NCBI GenBank assembly: GCA_028583605.1 | Contig: CM053327.1 | Location: 46,526,010 to 46,590,009, forward strand | Reading direction: 5' to 3' | DNA: 64,000 nt | Source: Dastarcus helophoroides | Lineage: Eukaryota > Arthropoda > Insecta > Coleoptera > Bothrideridae | Shown: positions 57,446 through 64,000 of the stretch, in pieces | How the letters are laid out: every line of letters begins with the position of its first letter | Position numbering within the stretch: the first letter of the stretch is position 1 | Made by a program: the position numbers and the translations under genes | Notes under the pieces: generated by a model | What the model saw: only the letters and a program-made list of their open reading frames with translations | What the model was told of the DNA's origin: nothing | The model's database searches: none

Positions 57446-57989
57446 TGTCTCACATAACTCTACAAATCAACATACACCAATGATATTAAAATGAATATTA
57501 TGCACTACCACAGCTTATATACTATGTATTTAGTGCTATATATACTTAACAAAACGTATGTGTATATCTAAATCGTAATTTGAAGTTTTTCTTGAATGTT
57601 AAAATAAAAATATTTTCCTTTAAAGATCTGGATTTTTGTTTATATTATCCCCAATTTCATAAATACATTCCCAGTTTTCATAAATACATTCATTTTTTAA
57701 CCTTATACTTTTTTAGAGACTGGATCGTGCCAAACTACCAAAAAATATTTGGCCCATCATAAAAAAACGAATGAAAATTACAAGAACAATGAGAGATATT
57801 TTTTTCATTTTTTTTCTTGTAATTTTAATTCTTGTAATTAGAATCATGGAGACTGCAGACAGAAGTAAAAATTTAAAACCAGAGAATCGCTGACTATTCG
57901 GTCTATGGAATGCCCACACTAGTAATTAAGTCAGAATATTGGAAATATTTGAAATTAAATGCTGTCAAATTGACCTATCTGTAGGATTT

Positions 57990-58250
57990 TGATGGAACGA
58001 ACTGGTCCTTGGTTATCTTCAAAAATTGAAATATAGAACTTGTCCCCTGAAACCAAGAAATATTAAAAAACACAGCAAAGGTTACTGGCTAACGCGTTTC
58101 GACAGCCAAGCTGTCATCTTCAGAGAGAAACTGAGAGAGAGTTTCTCTCTGAATATGACAGCTTGGCTGTCAAAACGCGTTAGCCAGTAACCTGTGTTGT
58201 GTTTTTTAATCTTTCTTGGTTTCAGGGGACAAGTTCTGCATTTCAACCAT
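57990..58250. repeat. Family A foldback, near complete
   Basis: Left end gatggaacgaactggtcctt. Arms with ggctaacgcgtttcgacagc and its complement surround gagagaaactgagagagagt. Confidence 0.75.
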
Positions 58251-59830
58251 GTCTGTAAGATCCAACACAAGATCATTTCTCGGTATCTAACTGGTTGAAA
58301 TTCTCCTGAATAAGGAAAGCAGATTCCTTTGGCGACCGTTATCCTAAAAGTTTAAAACTAATTTAAATAATTTTAACAGTTTAACCACCGAACAGGTTGG
58401 ATTCAGAGCCAATGAATTTCATCAGTTGACGAGATCTAACAAGATCGAAATCGGCCTTCGGTATCCAAACTTTGAATCTAATAAATGTTCAAAGCTATTG
58501 GTCTGTGCTTTAGAATCCTTGTCTTCTGGGACCTTCCTAGAGAGCAACCGCTTTGCTAAGCGTTTATGTTTCAACTGTTGGTAGTTTAGCTACCTATGAC
58601 TATACACGACTAGAGGGCTGCATGACTGTAGTTCAGGTTGCAGTTGACTACTAAACGGGTCAATTTGCTATCTGCTATATTTGTGGTCGTGAGGAAACCA
58701 GTGGCGTGTTCTCCACGGATGCTTGAGAAGCACAGCTTCCCTTGCTGAATGAAAATCTGCATTGTTTCCATTTTAACAGAAAAATGGGTGGACCAAGTGG
58801 CGCCAACTGAAGGGATTCTTGGATCACTTTTAACTTGAATTCCCCAAATACCTGCCCAAAGAAATAAAGAAAGGAAAGTGTCGCCTAATAATATTTCAGT
58901 GGTTTCTAATTTTTTAGCGAAGTTTCGCCTTTTTTTCCAAAATATAGCATTAGTATTTCTATGAAGATAACAGCTTGGCTGTCGAAACACGTTAGGGCAA
59001 CGTTTGTTGTGTTTTTTTATCTTTCTTGGTTTCAGGGGACAAGTTCTGCATTTCAACCATCTGTAAGATCCAACACAGGATCATTTCTCGGTATCTAACT
59101 GGTTGAAATTCTCCTGAATAAGGAAAGCAGATTCCTATGGCGACCGTTATCCTAAAAGTTTAAAACTAATTTAAATAATTTTAACAGTTTAACCACCGAA
59201 CAGGTTGGATTCAGAGCCAATGAATTTCATCAGTTGACGAGATCTAACAAGATCGAAATCGGCCTTCGGTATCCAAACTTTGAATCTAATAAATGTTCAA
59301 AGCTATTGGTCTGTGCATTAGAATCCTTGTCTTCTGGGACCTTCCTAGAGAGCAACCGCTTTGCTAAGCGTTTATGTTTCAACTGTTGGTAGTTTAGCTA
59401 CCTATGACTATACACGACTAGAGGACTGCATGACTGTAGTTCAGGTTGCAGTTGACTACTAAATGGGTCAATTTGCTATCTGCTATATTTGTGGTCGTGT
59501 GGAAACCAGTGGCGTGTGCTCCACGGATGCTGGGGAAGCACAGCTTCCCTTGCTGAATGAAAACCTTCATTGTTTCCATTTTAACAGAAAAATAGGTGGA
59601 CCAAGTGGCGCCAACTGAAGGGATTCTTGGATCACTTTTAACTTGAATTCCCCAAATACCTGCCCAAAGAAATAAAGAAAGGAAAGTGTCGCCTAATAAT
59701 ATTTCAGTGGTTTCTAATTTTTTAGCAAAATTTCGCCTTTTTTTCCAAAATATAGCATCAGTATTTCTATGAAGATAACAGCTTGGCTGTCGAAACACGT
59801 TAGAGCAACATCTGTTGTGTTTTTTAATCT
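58204..59830. repeat. Tandem duplication, 808-bp unit
   Basis: Copy 1 (about 58204-59010) and copy 2 (about 59012-59830) are nearly identical. Each contains a segment with gatcatttctcggtatctaa, a family B piece (gagatctaacaagatcgaaa to gagagcaaccgctttgct), and a family A half element at the end. Confidence 0.85.
58610..59056 (-). other. Unrecognised open frame in duplicated unit, copy 1
   Basis: 148 codons. The first about 32 are family A repeat. The rest contains a hydrophobic stretch (ILLGDTFLSLFLWAGIWG) followed by IQVKSDPRIPSVGATWSTHF, then family B DNA at the end. It could be a captured exon with a signal-peptide-like segment. There is no start context or splice evidence, so a gene is not claimed. 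Confidence 0.25.
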
Positions 59831-59864
59831 TTCTTGGTTTCAGGGAACAAGCTCTGTATTTCAA
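59418..59864 (-). other. Unrecognised open frame in duplicated unit, copy 2
   Basis: The counterpart of the frame at 58610-59056, also 148 codons with scattered substitutions and no indel. Recent duplication alone could explain why both are open. Confidence 0.25.
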
Positions 59865-60179
59865 TTTTTAAAGATAACCAAGGATGAGTCCATTCCACCA
59901 AAATATAGTACTTACATTGCTCCATTTTGCCAATTTTATCAAAATTTACTTAAAGCTGTTATTTTTTATTAAGAACTCGCTAAAGAATATCAAATTTTTT
60001 TAACAAATTTCTAACCAAAAAGTAAAGTACGAAAAAAATGAAATTTATTAAAAAATTAAAAAATATTCAGCTTATTTTCGAAATTTTGACTTTTTTCTGG
60101 AAGATTTGAAGTTTTCAGCAAAGCTTTGTATCAGTATTAACGATTTTATTATCAAAATACTTTTCAAATTCAAAAATTC

Positions 60180-62090
60180 GGGAATTTTCCCCACCTCCAA
60201 ATTATCCTCGAAATGTCGACTTTTCCTTAAATTCTGATTTCATTTTTATAACTTTGTGGTTTTCTCAAAACTTGATTTATTTTTTTAGATTTTAATTTTT
60301 GAAACTCGAACATTCGAGAAAACTTTTATAATTCTAAAACTGAAATCGAAATTTCGACTAAAATAAATAAAAATTTGGAGAAAAGCCTCATTTATTTCAA
60401 CAAAACATCGAGTCTCTTCGATTCCAGTTCGAACAATTTTTAAATTCAAAAATTAGGGAATTTTTGGCGCCTCCTAATTACCCTTGAAATGTCGACTTTT
60501 TCTTAAATTCTGATTTTTTTTATAACTGTGGTTTTCTCAAAACTCAATTTATTTTTCTAGACTAGTTTAAAACTAGTTTGATCGAGTTTTAAAAACTCGA
60601 TCATTCGAAAACATTTTTATAATTCTAAAATTAAAATCGAAATTTTGACTAAAATAAATAAAAATTTAGAGAAAAGCCTCATTTATTTAAGCAAAAAATC
60701 GAGTCTCTTGGATTCCAGTTCGAACAATTTTTAAATTCAAAAATTAGGGAATTTTTGGCGCCTCCTAATTACCCTTGAAATGTCGACTTTTTCTTAAATT
60801 CTGATTTTTTTTTTCATAACTGTGGTTTTCTCAAAACTTAATTTATCTTTTTAGACTAGTTTAAAACTGTCTGTTCGAGTTTTAAAAACTCGACCATTCG
60901 AGAACATTTTTATAATTCTAAAATTAAAATCGAAATTTCGACTAAAATAAATAAAAATTTCGAGAAAATCCTCATTTATTTAAGCAAAAAATCGAGTTTC
61001 TTCGATTCCAGTTCAAACAATTTTTAAATTCGGAAATTCGGGAATTTTTCTCACCTTCAGGTTGTCCTCGAAATGTCGACTTTTTCCTAAATTCTGATTT
61101 CATTTTTCTAAGTTTGTGGTTTTCTCAAAACTTAATTTTTTTAGATTTTAAGTTTTAAAACTCGAAAATTCGAGAACATTTTTATAATTCTAAAATGAAG
61201 ATCGAAATTTCGAGTAAAAGAAATAAAAATTTGGAGAAAATCCTCATTTATTTAAGCAAAAAATCAAGTCTCTTCGATTCCAGTTCGAACAATTTTTAAA
61301 TTCAGAGATTCGGGAATTTTTCCCGCCTCCAAATTATCCTCGAAATGTCGACTTTTTTTTAAATTCTGATTTCCTTGTTATAACTGTGGTTTTCTGAAAA
61401 CTTGATTTATTTTTTTGGATTTTAAGTTTTGAAACTCGAACATTTTTATAATTCTAAAATTAAAATCGAAATTTCGAATAAAAGAAATAAAAAGTTCGAG
61501 AAAAGCCTCATTTATTTAAGCAAAAAATCGAATCTCTTTGATTCTAGTTCAAAGAATTTTTAAATTCAGAAATTCGGGAACTTTTCTCACCTCCAAATTA
61601 TCCTCGAAATATCAACTTTTTCTTAAATTCTGATTTCCTTTTTGTAACTTTGTGGTTTTCTCAAAATTTATTTTTTTTTAGATTTTAAGTTTTGATACTC
61701 GAACACTCGAGAACATTTTTATAATTCTAAAATTAAAATCGAAATTTCGACTGAAATAAATAAAAATTTCCAGAAAAGCCTCATTTATTTAAGCAAAAAA
61801 TCAAGTCTCTTCGATTCTAGTTATAATATAATAATAATAATATAATATTTGCTGCGTCCAGATTATCCTCGAAATATCGACTTTTTCTTAAATTCTGATT
61901 TCATTTTTATAACTTTATGGTTTTATCAAAACTTAATTTTTTTAGATTTTAAGTTTTCCAACTCGAACATTCGAGAACATTTTTATAATTTTAAAATTAA
62001 AATCGAAATTTCGAGTAAAAGAAATAAAAATTTCGAGTAAAGCCTCATTTATTTAAGCAAAAAATCGAGTCTCTTCGATTCTAGTTCGAG
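60180..62090. repeat. Satellite of 265-295-bp units, seven copies
   Basis: Each unit has cctcgaaatgtcgacttttt, aactttgtggttttctcaaa, cgagaacatttttataattc, aatcgaaatttcgac and cctcatttatttaagcaaaa. Anchors lie at about 60206, 60483, 60776, 61069, 61338, 61600 and 61868. The spacing is about 295 bp at first and about 265 bp later. Confidence 0.8.
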
Positions 62091-62502
62091 TCTATTTTCT
62101 AGTAAGTCCTTTAATTTAGAAATTTCGATTTTAACTAAAATCGAATTTTTGGGGAAACATTTCTTTTTAATTTCAAAGTTTTTACCACTTCATTCATCTC
62201 AATTTCAAATTTTTTAATTACAAATTGCAATATTTAAATCGAAATTACAAAGAAATTCCGTTTTTTTTTTAACAAAGCCTAGTTTTTTTTCGAGATTTTG
62301 CTTTAAATTCAAATTTCGAGAAATATTTTTGTAGAAATTTCAAAGTTTTTTTGACCATTTTTGACTTTAATTTTAGAATTTTGACTTTTTACATTTTGTG
62401 TTTAAATTTAAAATATCTAAAATTATTTTTGAAAATTTCAGAATTTTAATATTTTTTCCGTTGACTGTGATTCAAGATTATATTTTCTTATTATTATTTT
62501 TT

Positions 62503-62670
62503 TGTGGAACGGATTTATCTTACTTTTTTAATTTCACGAAGAATTTTAGACTTTCAATTAAATTCAAATACAAATCTTGTCCCCTGAAATCAAGAAAGAT
62601 TAAAAAACCCAACACAGGTTGCTCTAACGCGTTTCGATAGCAAAGCTATCATCTTTAGAGAGATCGAAAC
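62503..62670. repeat. Family A fragment
   Basis: tgtggaacggatttatctta, then cttgtcccctgaaatcaaga, ttgctctaacgcgtttcgat, and a short inverted gatcgaaacgcgtta. Confidence 0.6.
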
Positions 62671-62870
62671 GCGTTAAAACAAACCTAAAACTTTGAAAAG
62701 TTTCGACATTTTGAAGAAAACAAATCATTTTTTGGAAGTCGAATTTTGCGAAAAAATGACTAATTGTAAGTCGAATTTAGAAAAAATTAATCTACTCGAA
62801 GTTTTCTAAAAATTTCCTACAAAAAAAAAAGGTTTTAAACGCTTTTTTCTACCCCTTACGCTATAAAATT

Positions 62871-63100
62871 CTAGCAGGGAACGTAGGAAATTTCGAACTG
62901 TCGTCACCGTTTACCGTCCACCGATCGTAACTTTAAAAGACGTAGCCACCGAAAAACCAATCTTTTTGTTAAAACTTTATAAAATTCTAGCAGAGGACGT
63001 AGGAAATTTCGAACTGTTGTCACCGTTTGCCGTCCACCGATCGTAACTTCAAAGGAAATAGCTACCAAAAAATCGATCTTTTTGTTAAAACTTAAATTTT
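62871..63100 (+). repeat. 116-bp direct duplication
   Basis: attctagcagggaacgtagg, gaactgtcgtcaccgttt and ccgtccaccgatcgtaactt return in the second copy from about 62987. Confidence 0.75.
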
Positions 63101-63123
63101 TCAAGTTCCCTTAAAATTCTAAC

Positions 63124-63567
63124 TCTGTTGTGTTTTTAAATCTTCCTTGGTTTCAGAGATTTCAATATTTTCTTATAATTAGTACTTAATAATTATAAGA
63201 AAATACAATAATTGCAACTTTAGATTTGAAATTTTGGAAAAGAGATAAAGGAACATGGGAATTCTTGTAATTTTGAAGTTTTTAAAAGAATATTTTGATT
63301 AAAAAGTAGGAGTTTTAACAAAAAAAGTTTAAATTTGACTTGTTTCGACTCTTTCAACTTTTATCTAAATAACATTTTTATTTTGAAATTTGTGCTTTCT
63401 CAAAATTGAAACTTTTAAAGTGCAATTTTAAGAAATAAGTTAAGTATTTCGGATTTTAGCTTGCAATGTTGAACTTTTTTATCGAAGTTTAAACTTTTTT
63501 TCAAACTGCTGATTCATAGTCCTCATAATCCCAAAGAAATTTCGATTTAAAATCGAAATTTGATGCA
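63124..63567. other. AT-rich DNA with a family A end
   Basis: 63124-63160 keeps tgttgtgtttttaaatcttc then cttggtttcag. The remainder shows no gene or ordered repeat. Confidence 0.45.
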
Positions 63568-64000
63568 AGTAGAATGCAACCTAGACTACAAATTAATGCA
63601 GGCCTCCAGGTGGCGTGTACAGTGATAGGTAGCTGAACCAACAGTTTAAACACTGCCACCTAGCGAAGCGTTTGCTCTCTAGGAAAAAGTTCCCAGAAGA
63701 CAAGGATTCTAATGCACAGAGACCAATAGATTTGAACATTTACTAGATTCGAAGTTAGGAAAAAGTATGATTTACTACACACGCTTGGAGGGCTGCATGA
63801 ATTTGTAGTCTAGGTTACATACGACATGGTAGGCGATGGCGATAGTTTCTCTATGGGCCAATAGGTGACGGTAGTACTAAGTCACACGCTTGACATCCGT
63901 GAATTCTTTAGTACTTACTTGTCTAAACATTTGTTAGCATTCGAGTTGGATATACCAAACTGACGAGATCTAACAAGATCGAAACCGGCATTTGGTTTCC
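63568..64000. repeat. Family B copy running off the window
   Basis: Starts gcaacctagactacaaatta and passes cactgccacctagcgaagcg. An internal reversal near 63760 leads to the other half (agatctaacaagatcgaaac), which is cut by the window end. Confidence 0.7.

Overview
The window is nuclear DNA of an AT-rich insect genome. Spliced genes with GT-AG introns, an arthropod-type TATA/Inr promoter, three tandem 7tm_6 odorant receptor genes and many DNA transposons support this. The receptor exon layout is compatible with Hymenoptera, but I cannot prove the order. No bacterial, CRISPR or tRNA feature was seen.

Layout. 1-5.0 kb holds AT-rich DNA, a gutted DUF4817/DDE_3-type transposase pseudogene and a 1.7-kb inverted-repeat element. 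5.08-7.43 kb holds the 3' part of a spliced gene for a Gly-rich, acidic protein. It ends in an RLRR site, a four-cysteine domain and a very basic tail, and its 5' exon is not found. 8.67-26.24 kb is odorant receptor 1 (OR1), six exons, with a one-base frameshift in exon 3. Its 10.6-kb first intron holds two large hAT-like insertions, one of them with a second hAT-like element nested inside, plus an orphan class-B GPCR exon. 26.6-31.4 kb is a satellite of about 425-bp units, each with a TATA-like box and an AATAAA. 31.99-38.85 kb is OR2, seven exons, intact, 404 residues. 40.0-57.45 kb is OR3, six coding exons plus a predicted 5' non-coding exon behind a TATA/Inr promoter. Its 5' intron contains a mariner element interrupted by LTRs and by a four-unit array of a LINE 3' end. 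Its later intron carries two hAT-like elements with perfect 8-bp target duplications. 57.5-64 kb holds repeats only: an 808-bp tandem duplication, a 265-295-bp satellite and foldback elements.

Function. The three receptors lie head to tail on the + strand and share intron positions and phases, so they arose by tandem duplication. OR2 and OR3 are much closer to each other than to OR1. Such receptors act as ligand-binding subunits with Orco in antennal neurons. The rest is a repeat landscape. Two foldback families (here A and B) recur throughout, and arrays built on the palindrome TCGAAATTTCGA fill several introns and the interiors of hAT-like elements.

All calls come from reading the sequence. 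No similarity search was run, so family names rest on motifs, target duplications and exon phase.
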